Shown here: positions 48,832 through 56,622 of the stretch, one piece after another | How positions within the stretch are numbered: the first letter of the stretch is position 1 | Layout: each line of letters opens with the position of its first letter | Origin: Brooklawnia cerclae | GTDB taxonomy: Bacteria > Actinomycetota > Actinomycetes > Propionibacteriales > Propionibacteriaceae | Assembly: GCF_011758645.1 (NCBI RefSeq) | Contig: NZ_JAAMOZ010000001.1 | Span: forward strand, 1,612,001 to 1,676,000 | DNA length: 64,000 nucleotides | Direction: 5' to 3' | Made by a program: the position numbers and the translations under genes | The notes under the pieces: model-generated | The model's database searches: none | What the model saw: the letters and a program-made list of their open reading frames with translations, nothing else | Told to the model about the DNA's origin: nothing

Positions 48832-49074
48832 AGCTTTCGCCCCCCGAGGTTGCGCGATCCCTTGTCAGCGCCCGGCACTCTCCCCGACGACAGCGCCGCA
48901 TATCACACTAGGGGTTCACCCCGACGACACGCCAAGGTCACCCACAGCGTGATCACAGTCTTGACAACCTTCGGACGACCTGTCTGCAGCCGAGAGTGGA
49001 TGGCGCCGGGCAGGCTTCGAGACGGTCGATCCCGGCGGACGATGCGGCGACCGTTCCGTCTCACCTAGCGAGGA
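48832..49074. other. Intergenic region between sugar transferase 1 and the HEPN toxin gene
   Basis: 243 bp containing the upstream region of the sugar transferase gene (- strand). No repeat cluster, no recognisable gene and no clear terminator seen. Confidence 0.5.
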
Positions 49075-49443
49075 TCATCGCGCTCGAGATTCAGGACGAT
49101 CCGTGCTCTGGGTGAGTGCCTCGACGATGCCGGGGAATTGAATGGCGACCGTCTGCCACAGGATCTCTTCATCCGTGCCGTCGTAGTCATGCGCGATGAA
49201 GTTGCGGCCGGCGCGAATCCCCCGCCAATCGATCTCGGGATGGGCCTGGCGGAAAGACTCGCCGAGCCGCTCGGCGGCAACTGACAGATCGATGATCAGC
49301 GACCTGGCGATACGGCGCTGATCATCGTCCTCAGGGTCGACGAAACGGTCGTGGCCCCGTAAAGCCACCCGCCGCGCGGTAACACCGAACCGGGCGATAT
49401 CGGCGAGAATCGCCGGTATCCGATCAATACCCTCGTCCTTCAC
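49075..49443 (-). CDS. hepT: HEPN-domain toxin (HepT-like, DUF86)
   Basis: 122 residues. The HEPN ribonuclease motif R-x4-H-x-Y is intact: R80-N-F-I-A-H85-D-Y87. It begins with ATG 49443 overlapping the upstream antitoxin gene by 4 bases. HepT toxins cut RNA and are kept inactive when the MntA antitoxin AMPylates the tyrosine of this motif. The C-terminal tail (residues about 110-122) is charged and unconserved. Confidence 0.88.
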   Translation of the reverse strand: MKDEGIDRIPAILADIARFGVTARRVALRGHDRFVDPEDDDQRRIARSLIIDLSVAAERLGESFRQAHPEIDWRGIRAGRNFIAHDYDGTDEEILWQTVAIQFPGIVEALTQSTDRPESRAR

Positions 49444-49901
49444 AGCGAAACTGCCTCGGCACGAATGCGCTCCATAACAGGGCCGCGGCCACGATCGGAC
49501 ACCACGTCCACCTTCACTCCCACCAATTCCTCGACTTCGGTCATGAACCCGGCCAAGTCGAATACGGACGCCTCCGGGCGTGGGTGAACGAGTAGGTCAA
49601 CGTCTGAGTCCGCTCCAGCTGCATTGCGTGCCACCGAACCGAACACCCGCACGTCGCTGAGCCGACGATCTTTCGCCGCACGCAGGATCGGCGCACGTAA
49701 AGCTCGCAACCGAGCCAGTGTCGGAGGCCGCAACGCCGCATCCAGTCGTTCCAACGTCACGGGCGAAGGTGCGCGTCGGCCGGTCTCGTAAGCGGCGATG
49801 TTCGGTTGTGGGACGCCTGATTGGGCAGCGAGCTGACGCTGCGACAGGCCCGCCTCCAGACGACGCCGACGCAGCGATCCAGAAACTCCGTTCTCGGGCA
49901 C
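49440..49901 (-). CDS. mntA: XRE HTH-fused minimal nucleotidyltransferase antitoxin (MntA-like)
   Basis: 153 residues from GTG 49901. Residues about 10-50 are a Cro/CI helix-turn-helix (LRRRRLEAGLSQRQLAAQSG, VPQPNIAAYETGRRAPS). Residues 85-150 hold the minimal nucleotidyltransferase with G88-S89-x10-D100-x-D102, which AMPylates the partner HEPN toxin. The HTH fusion lets the antitoxin also control its own operon: a TGATAGC palindrome lies 8 bp upstream. GTG 49901 is preferred over ATG 49937 because a TATCAT -10 box ends about 7 bp before it, which would give a leaderless message, and the 49937 start would put the operator inside the gene. Confidence 0.83.
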   Translation of the reverse strand: MPENGVSGSLRRRRLEAGLSQRQLAAQSGVPQPNIAAYETGRRAPSPVTLERLDAALRPPTLARLRALRAPILRAAKDRRLSDVRVFGSVARNAAGADSDVDLLVHPRPEASVFDLAGFMTEVEELVGVKVDVVSDRGRGPVMERIRAEAVSL

Positions 49902-49908
49902 ACGCCAA

Positions 49909-49927
49909 TGATAGCGCCCAGCTATCA
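49909..49927. promoter_or_regulatory. Operator palindrome of the hepT/mntA operon
   Basis: TGATAGC-GCCCA-GCTATCA, perfect 7-bp arms with a 5-bp centre. On the - strand the right arm contains the TATCAT -10-like box. Likely binding site of the HTH of the antitoxin encoded immediately downstream. Confidence 0.6.
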
Positions 49928-49998
49928 AACGCCTCACAGACCGAGCCCACCCGCAAGCGAAACAATCGATCCTGATGTTGTGATGTTACGATGCGTCT

Positions 49999-50223
49999 AT
50001 GCGTACGACTCTGGACATCGATGATCGGGTGCTCCAGGCTGCCCGGGAATTGGCTCACGCCCGCCAGATCAGCCTTGGAGCCGCAGTATCGGCCCTGGCC
50101 AGACGGGGCCTCGAGCAGTCCTCAGCGGTCCACGTCGACCTCGCGTTCCCGACATTGCAGCCGATCGTCGACCACCATCTGATCACCGACGAGATCGTCG
50201 CCGAGCACCGGGACGACCAGTGA
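49999..50223 (+). CDS. vapB: VapB-type antitoxin
   Basis: 74 residues. The N-terminus MRTTLDIDDRVLQAARELA followed by ARQISLGAAVSALARRGL is the ribbon-helix-helix pattern of VapB/DUF2191 antitoxins. The C-terminus overlaps the toxin start by 4 bases (GTGA), the usual coupled order. Start ATG 49999 follows a TACGAT-like box closely, so the message may be nearly leaderless. Confidence 0.88.
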   Translation: MRTTLDIDDRVLQAARELAHARQISLGAAVSALARRGLEQSSAVHVDLAFPTLQPIVDHHLITDEIVAEHRDDQ

Positions 50224-50678
50224 CCGGCCCGGACGCCGACGTTCCCGCATCTCTGCTCGATGTCAACGTGTTGCTGGCCTTGGTCGCCCCGCAACACGTT
50301 CACCATGTTGCGGCGCGGACGTGGCTCGCGAGTGGCATCACGCGCTGGGCAACCACCCCGATCACCGAGACCGGGCTGGTTCGTCTCGTGCTCAACCCGG
50401 CGGTCATGGGCGGCGCCTACACCGGTGCCGCCGCACTCGATCTCCTTCGCGGGATACGTGAGCAACCTGGGCACGTCTTCGTCGCCGACGACGCTTCCCT
50501 TGCGGAGACGCCGGTTTCCTTGCATGCGCTGATCGGCCACCGGCAAGTCACCGACCTGCATCTGCTCGCGCTGGCGGTTGCGCACGGAATGCGGCTGGCC
50601 ACTTTCGACAGACGCCTGGCAGTCTCCCTCGACCCCGTCGACCAGGCGCACGTCGAGGTCATCCCGGTCGGGAATTGA
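50220..50678 (+). CDS. vapC: VapC-type PIN-domain ribonuclease toxin
   Basis: 152 residues from GTG 50220. PIN acidic residues: D14 in L-L-D-V-N-V-L, E50 in T-P-I-T-E-T-G, and the aspartates in VTDLHLLALAVAH and LATFDRRL. Family members cut tRNA or rRNA unless bound by VapB. It lies between the two sugar transferase copies, in the segment that recombination between their identical ends would delete. Confidence 0.9.
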   Translation: MTGPDADVPASLLDVNVLLALVAPQHVHHVAARTWLASGITRWATTPITETGLVRLVLNPAVMGGAYTGAAALDLLRGIREQPGHVFVADDASLAETPVSLHALIGHRQVTDLHLLALAVAHGMRLATFDRRLAVSLDPVDQAHVEVIPVGN

Positions 50679-50772
50679 GCTTCACGCTGCTAGCGTCGAC
50701 GAACGAAGTGCTAGCAATGGCAACAATCACTGCGCGCGGAATCGAACTGATCGACCCCTGGCGGTGACAGTG

Positions 50773-51142
50773 TCAGTAGGCGCCGTCGCGGTGGAGGACG
50801 ACTTTCACGGTGCGGAACAAGATACGCAGATCCCCCACCAACGACCAATTCTCCACATAATACAAATCCAACCGCACCGACTCTTCCCACGACAACCTCG
50901 AACGCCCATTCACCTGCCACATACCCGTAATCCCAGGCTTCACCAAAAACCGACGCCGCACCTGAGCCTCATACAGCTCCACCTCACGCTCCAACGGAGG
51001 ACGCGGACCCACCAAACTCATATCCCCACGCAACACATTAAACAACTGCGGCAACTCATCAACACTAAACTTCCGCAACACCCGACCAACCCGCGTCACA
51101 CGCGGATCATCCCGCAACTTAAACAACACCTCATTACCAACG
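50773..51142 (-). repeat. 370-bp near-identical tract, copy 2 (3' end of sugar transferase gene 2)
   Basis: Same orientation as 47317-47686, two mismatches. The two copies are direct repeats 3.46 kb apart and bracket the hepT/mntA and vapBC loci plus most of sugar transferase gene 1. Confidence 0.9.
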
Positions 51143-52284
51143 CCGTGTAGTTCGCGTTGTGCTCGGAGGCTGGCCAGTAGTTCTTCTGCATTGGGCCGCA
51201 TGGATCGGAATTTGTACATGGTGAAGGTGCGGCCGCCCAACCCGACCCGGCACTGCCGGAAAAAAGCAGGCCCGCGGTCCTCACGCCAGATCAGCAGCGG
51301 GACGATCAGCCAGACCGGCGTCAGGAGCACGATCAGGAGAGCCGAGACGACGATGTCCATCGTGCGTTTGATGATGAACTTGCCGCCGGAGAACTTGGGG
51401 ATGTCCACCTGAATCAGCGGCACACCATCGATAGGACGCAACTGGGTGCGCGGGCCGGCAATATCGAGCAACGGCGGAGCCACCAGGAGATGCTGCGACT
51501 CCGGATCAAGAGCCCAACTGAGCCGTCTGATCCTGTCAGGAGTGAGCCCGGCGTTCGCCGTGACGAGCAGCGTGTCGGCCTGCTGGAGCCTCATCGCATC
51601 GAGAATGTCGTCGGTCTCCCCGAGCACAGGGACGCGCGAGTTGGGTAGGAACGTCAGCCCCATGCTCTCCCCCAGGCACGTCCCCACCACGTCGATGCCC
51701 AGTTCCGGACGCTTGTCGAGCTCGATGGCGAGCCGCCTCACTCCGGCGGGCTCGCCGCCCAGAATCAGCGCCCTGTGAATCAACCGGCCGGATTTGCGCT
51801 CCCGGATCAGCAGCTTGCGAGCAAGCCATCGCCACAGCAGGAGCAGCCCCACACCTGTCGGCAGGATGACCGCGAAGTACCCGCGCGACACATCGATCTT
51901 CAACAGGTAGCTGACGATCGCCACTCCCCCGAAGAGCGCGAAGCTGGCCCGGGAGCACCGCTCGTATTCCTCGCTACCGCTGCCGAAGATCGCATGATCG
52001 TATACGCGATAAGCCGTCAGAAGCGCGATCCAGGCGACTGCGATGCCCACAGACAAGGGGAGATATGACAGCGGGACGCTGCCGAGCCCTGTTACGTCAG
52101 GGTCAGTGAATCCGAACCTGATGAAGTGCCCCGCCGCGAGCGACAGCACCATGGCCGCTACGTCCCCGACGAGCAAGGTCCGCGCGAAGTGCCGGTGATC
52201 GTCGCTGAGCACCCGCTGTGGAGGCGCGACCGCCGTCGCCGCGAACACATGTTCCTGCGACGCGTCGTCCACCACATCTGTCAT
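50773..52284 (-). CDS. Polyprenyl-phosphate sugar-1-phosphate transferase, copy 2
   Basis: 503 residues from ATG 52284 (MTDVVDDASQEH); the frame upstream to 52356 is less conserved against copy 1. Same domain order as copy 1: four membrane helices, a nucleotide-binding-like middle region (HRALILGGEPAGVRRLAIELDKRPELG), a fifth helix, and the catalytic domain (YKFRSMRPNAEE, KFSVDELPQLFNVL, FLVKPGITGMWQ). The N-terminal and middle parts differ substantially from copy 1 while the last 123 residues are almost identical. It may prime a different polysaccharide or be the active copy for the cluster to the right. Confidence 0.92.
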   Translation of the reverse strand: MTDVVDDASQEHVFAATAVAPPQRVLSDDHRHFARTLLVGDVAAMVLSLAAGHFIRFGFTDPDVTGLGSVPLSYLPLSVGIAVAWIALLTAYRVYDHAIFGSGSEEYERCSRASFALFGGVAIVSYLLKIDVSRGYFAVILPTGVGLLLLWRWLARKLLIRERKSGRLIHRALILGGEPAGVRRLAIELDKRPELGIDVVGTCLGESMGLTFLPNSRVPVLGETDDILDAMRLQQADTLLVTANAGLTPDRIRRLSWALDPESQHLLVAPPLLDIAGPRTQLRPIDGVPLIQVDIPKFSGGKFIIKRTMDIVVSALLIVLLTPVWLIVPLLIWREDRGPAFFRQCRVGLGGRTFTMYKFRSMRPNAEELLASLRAQRELHGVGNEVLFKLRDDPRVTRVGRVLRKFSVDELPQLFNVLRGDMSLVGPRPPLEREVELYEAQVRRRFLVKPGITGMWQVNGRSRLSWEESVRLDLYYVENWSLVGDLRILFRTVKVVLHRDGAY

Positions 52285-52475
52285 GAGGGTGCCCCCGGGG
52301 TCGTACGGCTTCTTGGACCGCATAGCACTGTCAGCGCAGTCAGCGCTAGTCATCACCCTAAGGGTTCACCCTGACAAAACGCCATAGTGGCCACAGGGTA
52401 GGCACAGGACGCACGCCCGAGACCTCAACCTTCGATCGAGGCCTGAGCCCACCGTTCGCTGTGCTCAGCAAGCTA

Positions 52476-52491
52476 TGTACAAGGTTGTACA
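52476..52491. promoter_or_regulatory. Operator of the Phd/PIN toxin-antitoxin operon
   Basis: Perfect inverted repeat TGTACAA-GG-TTGTACA, with a third half-site CGTACAA at 52496-52502, ending 7 bp before the antitoxin ATG. The third half-site overlaps a TACAAT -10-like box (52498-52503), as expected for autorepression by a Phd/YefM antitoxin. Confidence 0.65.
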
Positions 52492-52509
52492 GCAACGTAC
52501 AATAGCTGC

Positions 52510-52797
52510 ATGGTGACGATCAGTGCGAGTACCGCCCGTCAAACCCTTCCCGCCCAACTCGACCGCGTGGAGGCGGGCGAGGAAGTCTCCATCACACGGC
52601 ACGGACGCGTCGTCGCCGTACTTGTGTCCCCCGATGCGCTCAGGGCACGTCGTGCCCCTGAGGCGTGGAACCGGGCGGACGACATCGGTGCGCTGCTCGA
52701 GCGCGCACGAGGCGAACCCGTACGGCCCCCGACGATCAGCCCTGAACGCGCGGAAGAACTCGTCCAGGCCATCCGCGTAGACAGATCCGCGCGTTGA
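52510..52797 (+). CDS. Phd/YefM-family antitoxin
   Basis: 95 residues. The N-terminal fold is typical: TISASTARQTLPAQLDRVEA, then GEEVSITRHGRVVAVLVSPD. The C-terminal half is the charged, flexible toxin-binding segment. It starts at ATG 52510 right after the palindromic operator and overlaps the toxin gene by 4 bases (TTGA). Confidence 0.9.
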   Translation: MVTISASTARQTLPAQLDRVEAGEEVSITRHGRVVAVLVSPDALRARRAPEAWNRADDIGALLERARGEPVRPPTISPERAEELVQAIRVDRSAR

Positions 52798-53213
52798 GCA
52801 CAGTGACGGCGTTTGACGCCGACGTCATCATCTACGCCGCCGCGAAGGGCCACCCGCTCGGCACGCGGGTTGCCGCGCTCTTCGCCGGCGCCGACCCTGT
52901 CGGCACCGGATCTGTGCTGCTGCTCACGGAAGTGCTGACGAAACCCATGCGTAACGATCCGAACTCCGACGAGACAGCAACACTGATCAGCCTTCTCAGC
53001 CGACTTGAATTGCACCCGTTTGACGAGGCCACGGCGCGCCTTGCTCTCGCATTGGCGATCAGCTACGGCCTACACGCCGCAGATGCCGCACACCTCGCGA
53101 CCGCGGTGGCTTCGGGAGCAGACCGGTTCCTCACCAACAACCACAAGGACTTCCCACAGACCATCACCGAAATTGATGTCGTTTACCCGGACGACCTGGC
53201 GGCCACTGCATGA
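52794..53213 (+). CDS. PIN-domain toxin (VapC-like) paired with Phd antitoxin
   Basis: 139 residues from TTG 52794 (a GTG at 52803 is the alternative). PIN residues: D8 and D10 in T-A-F-D-A-D-V-I-I-Y, E in LLLTEVLTKP, and the HAADAAHLATAV, G-A-D-R-F-L-T-N-N aspartates. The 3' end of the gene plus about 60 bp downstream is partly repeated at 53956-54067, where it is joined to a middle piece of the same gene with about 160 bp missing. Confidence 0.88.
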   Translation: MSTVTAFDADVIIYAAAKGHPLGTRVAALFAGADPVGTGSVLLLTEVLTKPMRNDPNSDETATLISLLSRLELHPFDEATARLALALAISYGLHAADAAHLATAVASGADRFLTNNHKDFPQTITEIDVVYPDDLAATA

Positions 53214-53274
53214 CGTCAGCAGCCGCCGGGACAAGTTGGGCTTGGCAGACCTCCCCCGCAACGTGCCGCAAAGG

Positions 53275-53577
53275 TCAAGCGACCTGCAGCGGCGTAATCG
53301 AGGCGACCTGCTCGGCCACCCGATCCTGCGCGAGCTCCAGCTCGTACCGCGTCTGCAGGTTAAGCCAGAACTGCGCGTCAACACCGAAGTAGCGCCCCAA
53401 GCGGAGTGCAGTGTCGGCCGTGATGGCACGCTTCCCGTGCACGATCTCGTTGATCCGGCGCGGCGGCACACCGATCGACACCGCAAGCTTGTTCTGCGTG
53501 ATGCCGAACCCCCGGATGAAGTCCTCCATCAGGACCTCGCCCGGGTGCACGGGCGGATACAGTTTCTCAGTCATCAT
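53275..53577 (-). CDS. higA: HigA-type antitoxin (XRE)
   Basis: 100 residues. VHPGEVLMEDFIRGFGITQN followed by KLAVSIGVPPRRINEIVHGK is the VapI/HigA signature; RYFGVDAQFWLNLQTRYELE follows. It lies 6 bp after the toxin gene, the toxin-first order typical of HigBA. Two ATG codons (53577 and 53574) follow GGAGGG; either could be used. Confidence 0.92.
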   Translation of the reverse strand: MMTEKLYPPVHPGEVLMEDFIRGFGITQNKLAVSIGVPPRRINEIVHGKRAITADTALRLGRYFGVDAQFWLNLQTRYELELAQDRVAEQVASITPLQVA

Positions 53578-53583
53578 CCCTCC

Positions 53584-53865
53584 TCAGTGGTAGTCCACGA
53601 TCTGCACATCCTCCGGGCCTGCGTCCGTCCAGCGGAAACAAATCCGCCACTGGTCACTAATCCGGATGCTGTGTTCACCGGCCCGGTCTCCCTTCAGCAC
53701 CTCCAGACGGTTGCCAGGCGGCACGCGCAAGGCGCTCAGTTCGGTGGCAGCGTCGAGCATGTGCAACTTCCTGTTGGCTGCCCAGTGAATGCGCGGATCA
53801 AGTCGTTTCGTCGGCTCACGACGCCAGATAAGTTCAGTGTCGCGGTCGGTGAACGATCTGATCAC
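53584..53865 (-). CDS. higB: HigB-type RelE-fold toxin
   Basis: 93 residues from GTG 53865, the usual length for HigB; the open frame runs upstream to 53901 without similarity. It begins IRSFTDRDTELIWRREPTKR, and later blocks are KLHMLDAATELSALRVPPGN and ISDQWRICFRWTDAGPEDV, all characteristic of HigB, a ribosome-dependent mRNA nuclease. Preceded by a CATACT box a few bases upstream. Confidence 0.9.
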   Translation of the reverse strand: MIRSFTDRDTELIWRREPTKRLDPRIHWAANRKLHMLDAATELSALRVPPGNRLEVLKGDRAGEHSIRISDQWRICFRWTDAGPEDVQIVDYH

Positions 53866-53955
53866 GCCACACAGTATGCCGAGCTTAACGCGACGCGTCA
53901 ATAACGCCAGGCGTCAAGCCGGACCTCCGCCAGGCAGCGGAACGAACTAACATCG

Positions 53956-54067
53956 CCGACTTGAACTGCACCCGTTTGTACCCGGACGATCTGGCGGCCA
54001 TTGCATAGGGTCAACGGCCGCCGGGACAACCAGGGCTTGGCAGACCTCCCCCACAACGTGCCGCAAT
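53956..54067 (+). pseudogene. Relic of a second PIN-toxin copy with internal deletion
   Basis: 53956-53978 repeats 53000-53022 of the PIN toxin gene with one mismatch; 53979-54067 then repeats 53184 onwards (last codons, stop and about 60 bp downstream) with roughly a dozen mismatches. The 161 bp between are missing. Together with the intact gene it forms direct repeats on either side of higBA. Confidence 0.75.
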
Positions 54068-54099
54068 CGCAACCGGTCCGGCGACAGGCTCTGATCACG

Positions 54100-54234
54100 C
54101 TTTACCACGACCGGCGAGAGCGACGCGCCCTGGTCACCAGGCTTCGGGTCGTAGTTCTCGAAGGCATCGGCGAACTCATCAGCGCGCGCCGTGATGTCGT
54201 CAATAGAGCGTCGAGTCATAGGGGACTGCTGCAC
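54100..54234 (-). pseudogene. 5' fragment of a small antitoxin-like gene
   Basis: From ATG 54219 (or 54234) the frame reads MTRRSIDDITARADEFADAF followed by ENYDPKPGD, a start seen in small HTH-type proteins of actinobacterial toxin-antitoxin loci. After about 40 residues the frame enters the antisense of the PIN relic and loses sense. Low-confidence identification. Confidence 0.35.
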
Positions 54235-54290
54235 GAGTAGGTGACATCTGATATGGCTTGCCCGCGGGGGCGGCCTGGAAGGATATTGCT

Positions 54291-55250
54291 GTGCCCGGGC
54301 CCTATCCGAGCGAGTTTTGTGGCGAGGTTGTGCGCGTCGCGCGAAACCGTGAGCCCGGAGTGACGATCAAGAGGTCGCTCGCGACTTCGGGGTTCGCCCG
54401 ATGACGCTGCAGAAGCGGATGCGCCACGCTGATGCCGGCGAAGGTCGGAAGCCCGGGGCCAGTCACGAACCGAGGCAGCCGAACTGCGCGAAGCGCGCAG
54501 GCGGATCCGGCTCCTCAAGCAGGAGAATAAGGTGCTGCAGCGAGCGGCGGCGTTTCTGTCGTAGGCGCATCTCCTAGGAAAGGCTCCACCCGCTCGTGAC
54601 CGAACTCGCCGACGCGGGGATGCCCGTGACGGTGACGTGCCAGGTGCTCAAGCTCGCTCGCCAACCCCTACTACCTGTGGCTGGCCAGCTCCATCACCGC
54701 CAGTGAACTGGTGGAGGCGTATCGCCCGAACGCGTCGTTCGACGCACACCACGACGACCCCGAGTTCGGTCGCCGATTCCTCTCCGACGAAGCCTGGGAC
54801 GCGGGTGCGGCGATGTCTGATTGGACCGCGTGGCGGATTGCGTCAAACAACGGCTGGTTCTGCGCGTTCGGGAAACCCGACCGTCGTAAGGCCCGCCGTC
54901 CCGGCCCACCCGCGCACGACAACCTCCGCGCCGTCGTCGACGAGCACGGCCGGACACGGCACGTGTTCGCCGCCGACGCGCCCAACGAGCTCTGCCTGAC
55001 GGACGTCACGGAGCACAAGACCGCGGAAGGTCACCTCTACCTCTACGCGATCAAGGAGGTGCTCTCTGGCCAAACCGTCGGGTACTCGATCGACTTGCGG
55101 ACGAAATCGTGTCTGGCTGTCCGGGCGCTCGAAAACGCCGCCTTGATGCGCGCTGATGTTGTCGGCTGCGTGGTGCACTCAGATCGAGCAGACCTACCAC
55201 CGTCGCCGATGTCAAGCCCGTCTGGGCCGTTTGACGCCGATCAAGTTCTA
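54291..55250 (+). mobile_element. Decayed IS3-family insertion sequence
   Basis: From GTG 54291 an orfA-like start (PGPYPSEF, then VVRVARNREPGVTI) breaks by frameshift and resumes as VARDFGVRPMTLQKRMRHAD; a further shift precedes a leucine-zipper-like RRIRLLKQENKVLQRAAAFL ending at TAG near 54564. orfB follows from about 54597 (TELADAGMPVTVTCQVLKLA), shifts frame near 54655, and continues to DVTEHKTAEGHLYLYAIKEV and VVGCVVHSDR (about 54980-55190) before losing similarity. The first two acidic positions of the DDE site are recognisable (D in T-D-V-T-E-H, D in H-S-D-R) but the final E region is gone. Inactive. Confidence 0.8.
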
Positions 55251-55392
55251 GACCATCATGAACACGACCGCCTCACTGCCGGTGTGACTACAGACTGTCA
55301 CCTATCCGCGCAGCAGTCCCGCTGGATGCAATCCATGCGAAGATAGCTTTACGGTGCGATGCTCGTGCCGTTCGTGGTGGCAGGAGTGCTTC

Positions 55393-56193
55393 GTGACAGT
55401 CACGCTCTACAGATGGGAACCGAGCAGGCCTGTATTCGATCTTCCGCTAGTCCGCCGGTGGTCACCGCGCAGAAAATACGCCAACTTTGGAGATGAACTT
55501 GGCCCTATCGTAGTGCGGGGTATGACGACTTGCCTCCGATTGCCTTCACCTGAAGATGCCGAGCGAACGGAACGGCTCGTCACAGTGGGATCTGTGATGC
55601 ACTTCCTGCGACACGGGGATCATGTTTGGGGAACCGGGATCAATGGAAAAATTCCCGATCCAATTCGGGTGAAGCCTGACGAGGTGGAGATCTATGCAGT
55701 TCGCGGCCCGCGTACCTGGGGCGTTCTCACGCAACATGGTTTCAACGTACCGCACGTTTTTGGCGATCCGGCAATTCTGCTTGCTGAAGTAGATAAGCGT
55801 TTCCAGCTAAATACACAACAGAAGACGCGCAGGATTACCGTGATCCCGAATCTGAACGATATATCAACTTATCGCAGTCATCCTGGATTCGTATCGCCGC
55901 TTCAAGATCCTCTTACAGTCGCTCGGGAAATCGCGACCAGCGAACTCGTGGTCGGTTCATCGCTACACGCGCTAATCCTCGCAGATGTATTGGGGGTGCC
56001 GTCGCGCTGGGTGACTTCATCCGTCGAAAGTCCTTTCAAATACATCGATTACTACGAAGGAACCGGACGAGATGCACCCGCGCCTGCTGAAAATGTCGAA
56101 CAGGCTATCCGAATTGGCGGAATTGAGCCATACGCCGAGAAGCCAAACGGTTTAATAGAAGCCTTTCCACGACACCTTTTCGAGAAAGGATGA
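55393..56193 (+). CDS. Polysaccharide pyruvyl transferase-family protein
   Basis: 266 residues from GTG 55393, six bases after AGGAG. The N-terminal YANFGDELGPIVV matches the N-x-G-D element of the pyruvyl-transferase (CsaB/WcaK) family, and VRGPRTWGVL, FGDPAILL and ELVVGSSLHALILADVLGVPSRW are further family blocks. It would add pyruvate ketals to exopolysaccharide sugars; some members are glycosyltransferase-like with other roles. First gene of the lower-GC polysaccharide region, just right of the IS3 relic. Confidence 0.82.
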   Translation: MTVTLYRWEPSRPVFDLPLVRRWSPRRKYANFGDELGPIVVRGMTTCLRLPSPEDAERTERLVTVGSVMHFLRHGDHVWGTGINGKIPDPIRVKPDEVEIYAVRGPRTWGVLTQHGFNVPHVFGDPAILLAEVDKRFQLNTQQKTRRITVIPNLNDISTYRSHPGFVSPLQDPLTVAREIATSELVVGSSLHALILADVLGVPSRWVTSSVESPFKYIDYYEGTGRDAPAPAENVEQAIRIGGIEPYAEKPNGLIEAFPRHLFEKG

Positions 56194-56622
56194 GTTTCAC
56201 AACGACATCATTGCAACTATCACGACGAGAAATTCGTAAAACAATTCCGGCTAAGCAGAAGTAAGGGCCGCCGAAACTCAGCATGATTACCCCAAAAAAG
56301 GCCAGCTGTCAGTCAAACTGATACGGCTAGGCTCGCAAACGTTATGGAACTGACCTCCCAGCCTCGAAAGAGCCCCTAACATGCTTATGTTATTATCGCG
56401 AATACCTAGCAGAACAACTGGCACACCCTGACGCAGCAATGGTGAATATGGCAATAATAGATAGGGAAACCTTTCAAAGCAGCAATATTGCGCCGCCCAG
56501 ATTCCCTATCGCACGGACGCATCACGACAGTAGAAGCATTACCCAACCGGAAGACTCGCGGAGCGCCAAAATATTGCGGCGGGTCGTTCAACGTAAAGCG
56601 GGAGCAGCGCTAGCTCCAAGCA
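56194..56622. other. AT-richer gap between the pyruvyl transferase and flippase genes
   Basis: 429 bp, clearly lower in GC than the left part of the window. Only short frames are seen; a - strand frame at 56406-56591 (begins MNDPPQYFGAPRVFRLGNAS) has no recognised family. No clear terminator or repeat. It may hold the promoter of the flippase gene. Confidence 0.5.

Noticed and set aside
54711-55346. Intact transposase gene
   Set aside because: The frame covers only the second half of orfB, is preceded by a frameshift, and loses the catalytic glutamate region, so it is part of a dead element.
56406-56591. 61-residue - strand frame in the AT-rich gap
   Set aside because: No recognised family, no ribosome-binding site and no neighbour relationship; kept only as a note in the gap entry.
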